Shown one piece after another: positions 38,836 to 47,942 of a stretch of DNA of 64,000 nucleotides. The DNA comes from Rheinheimera baltica DSM 14885. Its GTDB lineage: Bacteria > Pseudomonadota > Gammaproteobacteria > Enterobacterales > Alteromonadaceae. The position numbers and the translations under genes are program-made. The notes below the pieces were generated by a model. The model saw only the letters and a program-made list of their open reading frames with translations, was not told the DNA's origin and ran no database searches. The stretch is taken from positions 1 to 64,000 of the forward strand of contig NZ_KE384352.1 in the NCBI RefSeq assembly GCF_000425345.1, written 5' to 3'. The number at the start of each line of letters is the position of its first letter. Positions within the stretch are counted from its first letter, which is position 1.

Positions 38836-39219
38836 TTGGATAAGAACATGAAAATTCTTGTGGTAGATGATTTTTCAACCATGAGACGCATAATAAAAAA
38901 TCTGTTACGTGACCTTGGCTTTACCAATGTATCTGAAGCAGACGATGGCAGTACAGCGTTGCCAATGCTGCAAAACAGTGAGTTTGATTTTGTGGTTACA
39001 GACTGGAACATGCCAGGTATGCAAGGGATTGATTTGCTTCGTGCAATTCGGGCCGATGCTAAGCTGAAGCATATACCGGTCTTGATGGTAACCGCCGAAG
39101 CTAAAAAGGAACAAATTATTGCAGCAGCGCAAGCTGGTGTGAATGGCTATATTGTTAAACCTTTTACTGCCGCCACGTTGCAGGAGAAGCTAGCTAAAGT
39201 ATTTGAGCGGATCGGCTAA
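38836..39219 (+). CDS. cheY: Chemotaxis response regulator CheY (TTG start)
   Basis: Single-domain receiver (127 aa) that, when phosphorylated by CheA, binds FliM to change rotation. The phospho-accepting Asp is in VVTDWNMPG, the acidic pair is in VVDDFSTM, and Thr and Lys are in VTAEAKK and VKPFT. The start is most likely TTG at 38836, a few bases after GGAGGGG; it yields [12 protein letters not shown], as in Vibrio and Shewanella CheY. The next ATG (38848) is about 15 bases from the ribosome binding site. Confidence 0.95.
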   Translation: MDKNMKILVVDDFSTMRRIIKNLLRDLGFTNVSEADDGSTALPMLQNSEFDFVVTDWNMPGMQGIDLLRAIRADAKLKHIPVLMVTAEAKKEQIIAAAQAGVNGYIVKPFTAATLQEKLAKVFERIG

Positions 39220-39244
39220 CCGTTACTGACAAAGGAGCGTTGCC

Positions 39245-39997
39245 ATGTCCGCAATTACGGCGCCTTTAATTTCATTAGATCAAGCTAGGGAGCTGGTACA
39301 GCTCCTTGAGATGGGTGAAAATGACGCGGCTAATGAGCTGGTGCAGCAACTTGCTGTACCTGGTTCATCAGAGCTTTTTGCCGAAGTTGGCAAGCTAACA
39401 CGTCAATTACATGACTCTCTAAAAAACTTTCAAATCGATCCTTCACTAAACAATTTGCTTGAAGAAGATATTCCCGACGCTAAAAAGCGTTTAAATCATG
39501 TTATTGATATGACAGAGCAAGCAGCAAACAGGACGATGGATGCGGTTGAGTCTTGCCTGCCTATTGCTGATCAATTGACTCAGCAACTCGATAAAATTAA
39601 GCCTCAGTGGCAAAAATTAATGCATCGTCAAATGCAGCTTGGCGATTTTAAGATGCTATGCGCGACGTTAGATAGTTTTTTCCAGCAAGCTAGCGGTGAT
39701 TCAACCACTCTTAATGGACTGTTAACTGATGTGTTAATGGCGCAGGATTATCAGGATTTAACCGGCCAAATATTGCGGCGTGTTATTGAATTAGTGCGAG
39801 AAGTGGAAGAGAGCCTGATTGGCTTATTAACCGCTTTTGGCCAGTCAAGTATTATGATGCAAGCAGAAGCCAAACCAGCCAGAAATAAACCTAAAGCGCA
39901 TGAAGCAGAAGGCCCTATTATTGACGCTGCAGAGCGTGAAGATGTGGTTAGCGGTCAGGACGACGTTGATGATTTATTGTCCAGCTTAGGTTTTTAA
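39245..39997 (+). CDS. cheZ: CheY-P phosphatase CheZ
   Basis: Helical dimeric phosphatase (250 aa) that removes phosphate from CheY. The catalytic Gln region is visible in DVLMAQDYQDLTGQILRRVI, and the C-terminal CheY-binding peptide DDVDDLLSSLGF ends the protein. The ribosome binding site is AAGGAG. It lies between cheY and cheA, as in Vibrio and Pseudomonas. Confidence 0.95.
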   Translation: MSAITAPLISLDQARELVQLLEMGENDAANELVQQLAVPGSSELFAEVGKLTRQLHDSLKNFQIDPSLNNLLEEDIPDAKKRLNHVIDMTEQAANRTMDAVESCLPIADQLTQQLDKIKPQWQKLMHRQMQLGDFKMLCATLDSFFQQASGDSTTLNGLLTDVLMAQDYQDLTGQILRRVIELVREVEESLIGLLTAFGQSSIMMQAEAKPARNKPKAHEAEGPIIDAAEREDVVSGQDDVDDLLSSLGF

Positions 39998-40012
39998 CAG
40001 AGGGGTCTTTGC

Positions 40013-42187
40013 ATGAGTTTTGATATGGATGAGGATATACTGCAGGACTTTCTGGTTGAAGCCGGTGAAATCCTGGAGTTGTTGCAAGAGCAGTTGGTTG
40101 AGCTGGAAAACAATCCAGATGATGCCAATTTATTGAATGCTATTTTCCGTGGTTTCCATACGGTTAAAGGCGGTGCTGGTTTTCTGTCATTAACCGAATT
40201 AGTTGATGCCTGCCACGGTGCTGAAAACGTATTTGATATTTTGCGCACAGGTAAGCGCCGCGTTACACCAGAATTGATGGATGTTATTTTGCAGTCATTA
40301 GATAGCATTAACGCCATGTTTGTTGAAGTACAAAATCGTCAACCTCTGACCCCGGCATCTCAAGCCATACTTGACGCTTTGCATCATTACAGTGAGCCTG
40401 AGTCTGCTAGTAATCCAGCTCCTGTGGTATCAGCGCCAGTGCAGCAACCACAACCAGTTCCAGAACCTGTTTCGGCTCACGTAGTTGCAGCTCAAAGCGA
40501 TAATGTCGAGGACATGACAGAAGAAGAGTTCGATCGGATGATGGACGAACTTCACGGTAAAAAAGGTTCGCCTACTACTGCTGCGCCAGCTTCAGTATCC
40601 GAAGCAAGTCAGGCTAGTCCCGTAGCTGGCGATGATATTACCGATGATGAATTTGAAGCCATCCTTGATCAGTTGCATGGCAAGGGGGCTTTTATACCTG
40701 ACTCTGCGCCAGAGCCTGAACCAGCTAAACCAAAACCAGCAACGGAGACAGCTAAAGCTAAGTCGTCAGATGAGATTGATGACGCCGAGTTTGAAGCCTT
40801 ACTAGATCAATTACACGGTAAAGGTCAGGCGCCTGTCGCAGCCGCAAAATCAACTCCTGCAGAGCCAGCACCAACGCCAGTGGTTGCAGCAAAAGCGGAA
40901 CCTATTGTTACTAAACCGACAACCGCCGCACCTGCTGCGCCAGTAGCAGATAAAGCTGCGGCAGCACAGCAGGCAGCTCAAGCGGAAACAACCGTCAGAG
41001 TTGATACTAAACGTTTAGATCAAATTATGAATATGGTGGGTGAACTTGTACTAGTGCGTAATCGGCTAGTAAGTTTGTCAGGCACAGTACAAAGCGAAGA
41101 AATGAGTAAAGCCATTTCTAACTTGGATGTAGTAACTGCGGATATTCAAGGCGCTGTAATGAAAACCCGCATGCAACCCATTAAGAAAGTGTTTGGACGT
41201 TTTCCCAGGGTTGTGCGGGATTTAGCGCGCTCGTTGCAAAAAGATATAGAGTTAGTGCTGGAAGGTGAAGAAACCGACCTGGATAAAAATCTGGTAGAAG
41301 CACTGGCTGATCCGTTAGTGCATTTAGTGCGCAACTCAGTTGACCACGGTATTGAAATGCCGCAAGTGCGTCAAAATGCTGGTAAAAAACGAACGGGCAC
41401 TGTTAAGTTGGCTGCCGCCCAAGCGGGTGATCATATCCTGTTAACCATCCACGATGATGGTGCCGGTATGGATCCGGAGAAGCTAAAAGGTATCGCGATA
41501 AAACGAGGCATTCTTGATGTTGATGCAGCTGCTCGTATGTCTGATACCGAGGCGTTTAATCTGATTTTTGCACCGGGATTCTCTACTAAAGAGCAAATCT
41601 CTGACATCTCTGGCCGTGGTGTGGGCATGGATGTGGTGAAAACCAAGATTAATCAACTTAATGGTACTGTGCATATTCACTCAAAAATGGGTGAGGGTAC
41701 CTTACTAGAAATTAAAGTTCCGCTGACATTGGCCATACTACCTACTCTAATGGTCGTAGTTGGCAAGCAGACATTTGCTTTGCCGTTAGCCGGGGTGAGC
41801 GAAATATTCCATTTGGATTTAAATAAAACAAATGTGGTTGACGGCCAGTTAACTATTGTTGTGCGCAACAAAGCCATACCCTTGTTCTTCCTCGAGCACT
41901 GGTTGGTCAAAGGATCAGATAAAAAGCGTCGGCGCGAGCAGGGGCATGTAGTTATTGTACAAATTGGTACACAGCAAGTCGGTTTCGTGGTTGACTCCTT
42001 AATTGGTCAGGAAGAAGTGGTAATAAAACCATTAGATGCGCTTCTGCAAGGTACACCGGGTATGGCGGGGGCAACCATCACCTCAGATGGTGGTATTGCG
42101 TTGATCCTTGATGTACCAAACCTGCTGAAACACTATGCGAAGAAATCAAAGATTAAGTTTGATCGCTTTAATAAGATGAAAGCCTAA
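40013..42187 (+). CDS. cheA: Chemotaxis histidine kinase CheA
   Basis: Signalling kinase (724 aa) coupled to receptors by CheW. It has an HPt P1 domain with phospho-accepting His49 (FRGFHTVKGGAGF), a long acidic Pro/Ala-rich region (about 125-320) in place of a clear P2, then a dimerisation helix pair (about 330-390), HATPase (LVHLVRNSVDHGIE; DDGAGMDPEKL; SDISGRGVGMDVVK) and a C-terminal CheW-like domain. The linker holds three copies of a roughly 17-residue motif ending LDQLHGKG. Substrates are CheY and CheB, encoded on either side. Confidence 0.97.
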   Translation: MSFDMDEDILQDFLVEAGEILELLQEQLVELENNPDDANLLNAIFRGFHTVKGGAGFLSLTELVDACHGAENVFDILRTGKRRVTPELMDVILQSLDSINAMFVEVQNRQPLTPASQAILDALHHYSEPESASNPAPVVSAPVQQPQPVPEPVSAHVVAAQSDNVEDMTEEEFDRMMDELHGKKGSPTTAAPASVSEASQASPVAGDDITDDEFEAILDQLHGKGAFIPDSAPEPEPAKPKPATETAKAKSSDEIDDAEFEALLDQLHGKGQAPVAAAKSTPAEPAPTPVVAAKAEPIVTKPTTAAPAAPVADKAAAAQQAAQAETTVRVDTKRLDQIMNMVGELVLVRNRLVSLSGTVQSEEMSKAISNLDVVTADIQGAVMKTRMQPIKKVFGRFPRVVRDLARSLQKDIELVLEGEETDLDKNLVEALADPLVHLVRNSVDHGIEMPQVRQNAGKKRTGTVKLAAAQAGDHILLTIHDDGAGMDPEKLKGIAIKRGILDVDAAARMSDTEAFNLIFAPGFSTKEQISDISGRGVGMDVVKTKINQLNGTVHIHSKMGEGTLLEIKVPLTLAILPTLMVVVGKQTFALPLAGVSEIFHLDLNKTNVVDGQLTIVVRNKAIPLFFLEHWLVKGSDKKRRREQGHVVIVQIGTQQVGFVVDSLIGQEEVVIKPLDALLQGTPGMAGATITSDGGIALILDVPNLLKHYAKKSKIKFDRFNKMKA
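40514..40825 (+). repeat. Triplicated E/D-EFE-LLDQLHGKG motif in the CheA linker
   Basis: Three related segments lie at residues 168-184 (MTEEEFDRMMDELHGKK), 209-225 (ITDDEFEAILDQLHGKG) and 255-271 (IDDAEFEALLDQLHGKG), spaced 41 and 46 residues apart and joined by Pro/Ala/Lys-rich linkers. The acidic helical look and even spacing suggest short docking peptides. I believe similar motifs occur in CheA of related polar flagellates, but I cannot check this here. Confidence 0.85.
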
Positions 42188-42199
42188 AGAGAGTAACGT

Positions 42200-43342
42200 A
42201 TGGCCATTAAGGTATTAGTGGTAGACGATTCAAGTTTTTTTCGCCGTCGCCTAACCGAAATTCTGGCAAAAGATGGCGATATTGAGATCATCGATACTGC
42301 CGTAAATGGCCGAGAAGCTGTGGATAAAGCCAGGGCACTTAAGCCTGACGTAATTACCATGGATGTTGAGATGCCAGTGCTTGATGGCATCTCTGCTGTA
42401 CGCGAAATAATGCAACAGCAGCGTATTCCTATTTTGATGTTTTCATCATTAACCCACGAAGGTGCTAAAGCAACGTTTGAAGCACTGGAAGCTGGAGCGG
42501 TAGATTTTCTGCCGAAAAAGTTTGAAGATATTGCCCGTGATAAAGACGAAGCCGGCCAGTTGCTCAGAGACAGGGTAAAAGCGGTTGCACGTAAGCGGCA
42601 GCTTGGCCGAGCCACCTTTAGTAGTTCAATACCAACACGCTCTGATACACCAGCTTCTCCGCGTTTAAGTGAACGGCCTTCACTGACACGTAACAGCTTT
42701 GAGCGCCCCAAGCTTAGTGACCGGGTTACAATTCCACCTACGAGAATACAAGCCAGCGGTAAACAATATAAGTTAGTTGCAATAGGAACCTCTACCGGTG
42801 GGCCAGTAGCATTGCAGCGAATTATTACGGCACTACCGGCTGATTTTCCATTGCCTATCGTGTTGATCCAGCATATGCCTGCAGCCTTTACTGGCGCCTT
42901 TGCGCAGCGTTTAAACTCATTGTCTAAAATTGAAGTGCGCGAAGCAACAGACAATGAGGTATTGCGTCCCGGAGTCGCATATTTAGCGCCGGGTGGTAAA
43001 CAAATGCTTATTGATGGCAACGAGCGAGATGCCCGATTGCGGATAAAAGAAGATGATTCACCTCGCATTACGTTTAAACCCAGTGTCGATATTACTTTTG
43101 CTACTGCAGCAAAGGTGTTTAGTGACAAAGTATTAGCCATTGTATTAACCGGCATGGGCGCAGATGGCCGGGAAGGCGCACGTTTGCTCAAGCAACTTGG
43201 AGCGCGCATTTGGGCTCAGGATGAAGCCAGTTGTGTTGTTTATGGTATGCCTCAGGCGATAGCAGCGGCAGGCTTAATGGATCAAGAAGTTAGCTTAAAT
43301 GATGTCGCATCGCGGCTAATTGCGGAAATTATGCATGGATAA
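42200..43342 (+). CDS. cheB: Chemotaxis methylesterase/glutamine deamidase CheB
   Basis: Demethylates receptor glutamates for adaptation; 380 aa. The receiver domain has Asp55 ([13 protein letters not shown]) as the CheA phosphorylation site. A linker of about 50 residues leads to the esterase domain with the catalytic Ser in [11 protein letters not shown], the His in QHMPAAFT and the Asp in GMGADGREG. The matching CheR is not in this window. The next gene starts within its last codons. Confidence 0.96.
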   Translation: MAIKVLVVDDSSFFRRRLTEILAKDGDIEIIDTAVNGREAVDKARALKPDVITMDVEMPVLDGISAVREIMQQQRIPILMFSSLTHEGAKATFEALEAGAVDFLPKKFEDIARDKDEAGQLLRDRVKAVARKRQLGRATFSSSIPTRSDTPASPRLSERPSLTRNSFERPKLSDRVTIPPTRIQASGKQYKLVAIGTSTGGPVALQRIITALPADFPLPIVLIQHMPAAFTGAFAQRLNSLSKIEVREATDNEVLRPGVAYLAPGGKQMLIDGNERDARLRIKEDDSPRITFKPSVDITFATAAKVFSDKVLAIVLTGMGADGREGARLLKQLGARIWAQDEASCVVYGMPQAIAAAGLMDQEVSLNDVASRLIAEIMHG

Positions 43343-44078
43343 GTTGGCAATAGGTGGTTTTCTATTAGCTGTTTTGGCCGTTGCTGGTGGCTTTGTTATT
43401 GAAGGTGGTAACTTAACAACCTTGCTGCATTTCCCTGCGTTCTTAATTGTGTTTGGCGGTACCATTGGCGCCGTTATGTTACAGACACCAGTGAATCAGT
43501 TTGTGTTAGGCATAAAGATGTTGCCTTGGGTTGTAAAGCCAAATTTGTTGCCATTAGAGCATACTGCTGAACGTATCGTGCATTGGGGAACTGCAGCACG
43601 AGGCAGCGGCTTTTTAGCGTTGGAGAATGATGCACTGTCCGAGCAAGATACTTTTTTGCATCGGGGTCTTAACTTGTTAGTTGACGGCGTTGAGCCTAAA
43701 ACATTGCAAGATACGCTAGATGCGGAATTAACACTCGAACGTGAACGCTACCTGCGCGGTGCACGCATTTTTGACGCTATGGGGGGCTACAGCCCAACCA
43801 TTGGTATTGTCGGCGCCGTGTTAGGATTAATTCAAGCGATGACAAATATTTCCGAGCCACAACTGCTAGGGCTTGGTATCGCAACCGCGTTTGTTGCGAC
43901 TATTTATGGTGTTGGTTTTGCCAACCTTTTATTTATTCCTATTGGCAACAAATTAAAAAGTTTGGTGCATCAACGTACTTTGTATCACGAGTTAATTATC
44001 GAAGGTCTGGTTTCTATTGCGCATGGTGAAAATCCACGCAATATCGAGCGTAAGCTGGCCGCTTACCATCCAGGGTAA
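43335..44078 (+). CDS. motC: Flagellar stator protein, MotA/MotC family
   Basis: Stator ring subunit (247 aa) with four membrane segments and the cytoplasmic loop that contacts FliG. The MotA/TolQ/ExbB-type core is visible in [21 protein letters not shown] (about 149-169). I chose ATG 43335, overlapping the cheB stop; the frame opens at 43320, but that adds only a few residues. A stator pair directly after cheB is the motCD arrangement of Pseudomonas. Ion specificity cannot be decided by eye. Confidence 0.92.
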   Translation: MDKLAIGGFLLAVLAVAGGFVIEGGNLTTLLHFPAFLIVFGGTIGAVMLQTPVNQFVLGIKMLPWVVKPNLLPLEHTAERIVHWGTAARGSGFLALENDALSEQDTFLHRGLNLLVDGVEPKTLQDTLDAELTLERERYLRGARIFDAMGGYSPTIGIVGAVLGLIQAMTNISEPQLLGLGIATAFVATIYGVGFANLLFIPIGNKLKSLVHQRTLYHELIIEGLVSIAHGENPRNIERKLAAYHPG

Positions 44079-44083
44079 CGTTT

Positions 44084-45052
44084 ATGTACCGGCACAAACA
44101 AAAGCATAAGTATGTAGAACAAGAGCAGTTAGACCGCTGGTTAGTGTCATATGCCGATTATATGACACTGATGTTTGCTCTGTTTGTGGTGTTATATGCT
44201 ATGTCGATTGTAAAAGAAGAAGAGTACGATGTGCTGGCAAACAGCCTCACTCAAATGTTTGAGAAACCTCAGCCCTCAAGTTCAAGTCAACCCGCGCAAT
44301 CATTGCTGCCTGAACCCGTCGTGCAAAAAGAAATAGCGCTTTATGGTGCGTCGGTAGTGCCGGCTGATATTCACCAGTTGTCTGATGTTGCTAAACGCAA
44401 GTTAGGTAGCCCACTGCACTCGGTTGAGGAGCAGCTTACCCAAGCTTTAGCTTCATTGCTGGAACAAGGCGTTGCGAAACTCCAACAAGATGAAAACTGG
44501 TTAATCATTGAGCTTAGCAGTGCGCTATTATTCGCCAGTGGCAGTGCGACCACGACACAATCTGCACAGATTGTGCTTAATGAAATTGCGACAGTTATCA
44601 ATCCAATTGAGAATTTTATTCGCGTTCGCGGCTATACTGATGATCAACCCATTAATAATGAGTTGTTTGCATCAAACTGGGAGTTATCTGTAGCAAGGGC
44701 CACATCTGTATTAAGAGTGCTTGAGCGTTCTGGCACTGCATCAGAACGTTTGGCAATAGAAGGGTATGGACAGTATTATCCATTTAATCCAAATGATAGC
44801 GTGCAAGGGCGTGCTGCAAATAGAAAAGTTGTGATTGCGATTTCGCGTTATGGTTATCAAGCCAGCAGTACTGAAGAGACAGATGAAACGGCAGCAAGAG
44901 CCGTTGAAGCAGATACCTTGCAGCGTCAGTTAGAACAAGTTTCACAGCAAGATGGTAGTATTAAAGTTATTACGTTGCCAGGTGGTGGTATACGTGTCAC
45001 GACACGTGACGAAAGCCCCGATGTCGAGCCTCCAGAACAACAGGAACCATGA
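44084..45052 (+). CDS. motD: Flagellar stator protein, MotB/MotD family
   Basis: Ion-channel and peptidoglycan-anchoring stator subunit (322 aa). The membrane helix begins after DRWLVSYADYMTLMFALF, where Asp25 is the ion-binding residue. A linker follows, then the OmpA-like peptidoglycan-binding domain (about 145-260: VRGYTDDQPI, NWELSVARATSVL, GRAANRKVVI). The extended acidic C-terminus is variable. It lies 5 bases after motC. Confidence 0.93.
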   Translation: MYRHKQKHKYVEQEQLDRWLVSYADYMTLMFALFVVLYAMSIVKEEEYDVLANSLTQMFEKPQPSSSSQPAQSLLPEPVVQKEIALYGASVVPADIHQLSDVAKRKLGSPLHSVEEQLTQALASLLEQGVAKLQQDENWLIIELSSALLFASGSATTTQSAQIVLNEIATVINPIENFIRVRGYTDDQPINNELFASNWELSVARATSVLRVLERSGTASERLAIEGYGQYYPFNPNDSVQGRAANRKVVIAISRYGYQASSTEETDETAARAVEADTLQRQLEQVSQQDGSIKVITLPGGGIRVTTRDESPDVEPPEQQEP

Positions 45053-45053
45053 A

Positions 45054-45830
45054 GTGGTTATTTGGACAGTTGCAAATCAGAAAGGTGGTGTAGGTAAAAC
45101 CACGACTACCGTCACTTTAGGCGGTCTACTCGCAAAGCGTGGTTTTAAAGTGTTGCTGGTAGATACCGATCCGCACGCGTCACTTACTTACTATTTTGGT
45201 ATTGATGCAGAAGAACTGGAAGTCAGTGTTTACGATATTTTTATTCGCGGAAAAGATATTACCAGTGAAGAGATTCTGCAGTCATTATGCCCAAGTGGAG
45301 TCGACAATTTAGATATTTTGCCTTCCTCAATGGCGCTGGCAACACTGGATCGTTCCTTAGGTGCTAAAGGCGGAATGGGCCTGATGCTCAAAAAAGCGCT
45401 GCATAAAATTCGCCAAGATTATGATTATGTGTTGATCGACTGTCCTCCGGTAATGGGGGTTTTAATGGTAAATGCTATCGCTGCGTGTAACCGGATCCTT
45501 ATCCCCGTGCAAACGGAGTTTTTGGCATTAAAAGGTCTGGAACGAATGATTGCAACGATGGCCTTAATGCGCACTTCAGAGGAAAAAGACTACGCCTACA
45601 CTATTATTCCTACTATGTATGACAAAAGAACTAAAGCATCACTTGAAGCTTATAAAGAATTAAAATTGAAGTACGAAGATAAAGTGTGGTCTGCTGTCAT
45701 TCCGATAGACACCAAATTTCGTGATGCCAGTTTAGCCCAGACGCCGCCCAGCGAGTTTGCTTCTGCGTCACGAGGCGTATTTGCATACAACACGCTATTG
45801 ACGTTTTTATTGCAATTGGCGCCGGAGTAA
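45054..45830 (+). CDS. parC: ParA-like chemotaxis positioning ATPase (ParC)
   Basis: ParA/MinD-type ATPase (258 aa) that, in Vibrio, recruits chemotaxis arrays to the flagellated pole. The deviant Walker A is in VANQKGGVGKTTTTVTLGG near residues 6-24, and DTDPHASLTYYFG and YVLIDCPPVMG follow. The start is taken as GTG 45054, one base after the motD stop and 8 bases after AGGA; an upstream ATG (45021) would overlap motD. It is paired with parP. Confidence 0.9.
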   Translation: MVIWTVANQKGGVGKTTTTVTLGGLLAKRGFKVLLVDTDPHASLTYYFGIDAEELEVSVYDIFIRGKDITSEEILQSLCPSGVDNLDILPSSMALATLDRSLGAKGGMGLMLKKALHKIRQDYDYVLIDCPPVMGVLMVNAIAACNRILIPVQTEFLALKGLERMIATMALMRTSEEKDYAYTIIPTMYDKRTKASLEAYKELKLKYEDKVWSAVIPIDTKFRDASLAQTPPSEFASASRGVFAYNTLLTFLLQLAPE

Positions 45831-45833
45831 GGC

Positions 45834-46652
45834 ATGAGTAATTTAATTGCCAGTCAAAAGGTAATGAAGCATTATTTGTCGGCGTTATTGACCGAAGACG
45901 CTGAAGCAGACGCAGTGGTGCAGGAAGAGCAAAAAAAGCAGCAGCTTAATGCACTTTTAGCACAGGCTGTTGTTAGCGCGCCTGAGGAAAAAAAGGTTGA
46001 AGTTAAACCGCCGGTTGTATTGCCAACGGCAGTAGCCACAGAGACAGATGCGCTTGCGACATTAAAAGCGAAGTTTGCTGCAGCTGAACAGTCACAACAC
46101 TTACAACAACGGGATGTACCGGTTGCTGAGCGCCTTACTTTAGCGCCGCCCAATGAAACACCTAAGCCAAGTATTGCGGCAGTTTCTCCGGTAGAGAAAG
46201 ACTATCGTCAGGGCAAATTTCAGGCATTGTTCTTTGATGTTGCCGGCCTTAAAGTTGCGGTACCGCTTAAAGAACTCGGCGGTATTCATCAAATTGCGAA
46301 AATAAACAGCCTGATTGGTAAACCAGATTGGTTTAAAGGCGTTATGTTGTATCGCGAGCAGAAAATTAATATTGTCGATACCGCGCGCTGGGTTATGCCA
46401 GAAAAATATGACGAAGATTTCCAGCAAAAGCTAAACTATCAATATGTTATTATGCTTGGTAATAGCAATTGGGGATTGTGCTGCGAAACGCTAGTTAATA
46501 CTTTCGTGCTTGAGCAAGATGATGTTAAATGGCGTGAAGCTGAAGGTAAACGTCCTTGGATGGCGGGTCTGATTAAAAAACATATGTGTGTTTTACTCGA
46601 CGTTGACGCTATGATTGATTTATTAAACCGTGGTCTGGATATCAGTGCCTAA
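45834..46652 (+). CDS. parP: CheW-domain chemotaxis array protein ParP
   Basis: 272 aa: a helical, Gln/Ala/Glu-rich N-terminal half, a Pro-containing linker and a C-terminal CheW-like domain (about 125-265; QALFFDVAGLKVAVPLKEL, GNSNWGLCCETL). In Vibrio ParP keeps CheA in the array and contacts ParC. The order parC-parP-cheW supports the call. It is more divergent than the true CheW that follows. Confidence 0.85.
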   Translation: MSNLIASQKVMKHYLSALLTEDAEADAVVQEEQKKQQLNALLAQAVVSAPEEKKVEVKPPVVLPTAVATETDALATLKAKFAAAEQSQHLQQRDVPVAERLTLAPPNETPKPSIAAVSPVEKDYRQGKFQALFFDVAGLKVAVPLKELGGIHQIAKINSLIGKPDWFKGVMLYREQKINIVDTARWVMPEKYDEDFQQKLNYQYVIMLGNSNWGLCCETLVNTFVLEQDDVKWREAEGKRPWMAGLIKKHMCVLLDVDAMIDLLNRGLDISA

Positions 46653-46681
46653 CGGGTAAGGTATTACTACAGGAGTTATGC

Positions 46682-47176
46682 ATGAGTGATTTAACCAAAC
46701 AATCTGCCAAAAAGAATGCGGCTGCTGATATTGTTTTACAGTGGGTTACCTTCAAACTACAAGAGGAAACTTACGGTATTAATGTAATGCAAGTGCAAGA
46801 AGTATTGCGTTATACCGAAATTGCACCTGTGCCGGGCTCTCCGGATTATGTGTTGGGTATTATTAACCTGCGCGGTAACGTTGTTACTGTTATTGATACT
46901 CGCTCGCGGTTTGGCTTAGAGCCTGCCGAAGTCACTGATAATAGCCGTATCGTTATTATTGAAGCTGAAAAGCAGGTTATTGGCATTTTGGTCGATAGTG
47001 TTGCAGAAGTGGTGTATTTGAAGTCGTCAGAAATTGATACAGCACCAAATGTAGGCACCGATGAAAGTGCACGATTTATCCAAGGCGTGTCAAACCGTGA
47101 AGGTGAGTTACTCATTTTAGTTGACTTGAATAAACTGCTCAGTGACGAAGAGTGGGACGAGATAACCTCGATTTAG
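46682..47176 (+). CDS. cheW: Chemotaxis coupling protein CheW
   Basis: SH3-like adaptor (164 aa) joining receptors to CheA. Conserved segments include LQEETYGINVMQVQEVLRY, PDYVLGIINLRGNVVTVIDTR and QGVSNREGELLILVDLNKLL. The N-terminal 20 residues are a Lys/Ala-rich extension. The ribosome binding site is CAGGAG. Confidence 0.97.
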   Translation: MSDLTKQSAKKNAAADIVLQWVTFKLQEETYGINVMQVQEVLRYTEIAPVPGSPDYVLGIINLRGNVVTVIDTRSRFGLEPAEVTDNSRIVIIEAEKQVIGILVDSVAEVVYLKSSEIDTAPNVGTDESARFIQGVSNREGELLILVDLNKLLSDEEWDEITSI

Positions 47177-47178
47177 GA

Positions 47179-47628
47179 ATGGCTATGTGGCTTAGTGTAG
47201 TAATACAAACGGCACTATTATTGGTATTGGCTTTTTTTACCTTTTTATGGTGTCGTCGTTATCAGCAAAGCGTCACTAAGCAGTTAAATGAGCTGGAAAA
47301 AAGGCTGGAGTATAGCGCTCAGCAGCAACAGCAAAGCCAGCTTGATGTGGAAGAATTAAGAGCCGGTATTATTGGTGTAGGACAACGTGTATTGCAACTT
47401 GATGCTGCGTTGACTGAGTTGAATGACCAACTTAACGTTGATATGCAGGCGTTAGCAGACAAGCAACAGGCTTTGCAACTTACTGACCCTGAGTCAAAAA
47501 TATACAGTAGAGCAATGAAAATGGTGAAATTAGGCGCGGACCTGGATGAGATCATACGTGAATGTGAGCTGCCGCGTGCTGAAGCTGAGTTGCTATTTAA
47601 TCTGCATCAACAAAATAAACAGTTTTAA
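47179..47628 (+). CDS. DUF2802 family membrane-anchored protein
   Basis: 149 aa. One N-terminal membrane helix (about 5-24, LSVVIQTALLLVLAFFTFLW) is followed by a coiled coil rich in Gln and Glu (about 30-100) and a C-terminal helical motif KMVKLGADLDEIIRECELPRAEAELL. DUF2802 proteins follow cheW in Vibrio and Shewanella; I know of no settled biochemical function. The start was moved to ATG 47179, as the longer frame overlaps cheW. It overlaps the convergent next gene by 4 bases. Confidence 0.8.
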   Translation: MAMWLSVVIQTALLLVLAFFTFLWCRRYQQSVTKQLNELEKRLEYSAQQQQQSQLDVEELRAGIIGVGQRVLQLDAALTELNDQLNVDMQALADKQQALQLTDPESKIYSRAMKMVKLGADLDEIIRECELPRAEAELLFNLHQQNKQF

Positions 47629-47933
47629 GATTTAAGATCAATACGCTGATGTATGTTGTGCCAGTTCTCCGGAAATTTCCCCTGTAATACATACGAAAAT
47701 GCAATAAGCTCCGCGATTACAATATAAAGCTCAGGAGGAATTTGGTCTCCTAGTTGCAGCTGGCTGAGTAACTGACTCAGTTGGTCATCTTGATGCACTA
47801 ACACACCGTGTTCACGTGCTACAGCAATAATGTCGTCGGCTAAATCACCATGGCCTTTTGCTGTTATGGTTGGGGCATGCTTGCCCTCATACTGTAGCGC
47901 TGTTGCCGTTCTGTTTTTTTTATCTTCCGTCAT
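47625..47933 (-). CDS. Stand-alone FlhB C-terminal-domain protein
   Basis: 102 aa matching the cytoplasmic domain of FlhB without membrane helices (TALQYEGKHAPTITAKGHGDLADDIIAVAREHGVLVHQD in parts, IPPELYIVIAELIAFSYVL). The cleavage motif NPTH is missing; its position carries a different sequence. Such proteins (FhlB/FlhB2 type) occur near chemotaxis or fliK-like genes in polar flagellates; a role in export switching is suggested but not proven. It lies just downstream of the FliK-like gene on the same strand. Confidence 0.85.
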   Translation of the reverse strand: MTEDKKNRTATALQYEGKHAPTITAKGHGDLADDIIAVAREHGVLVHQDDQLSQLLSQLQLGDQIPPELYIVIAELIAFSYVLQGKFPENWHNIHQRIDLKS

Positions 47934-47942
47934 GACAATGTC

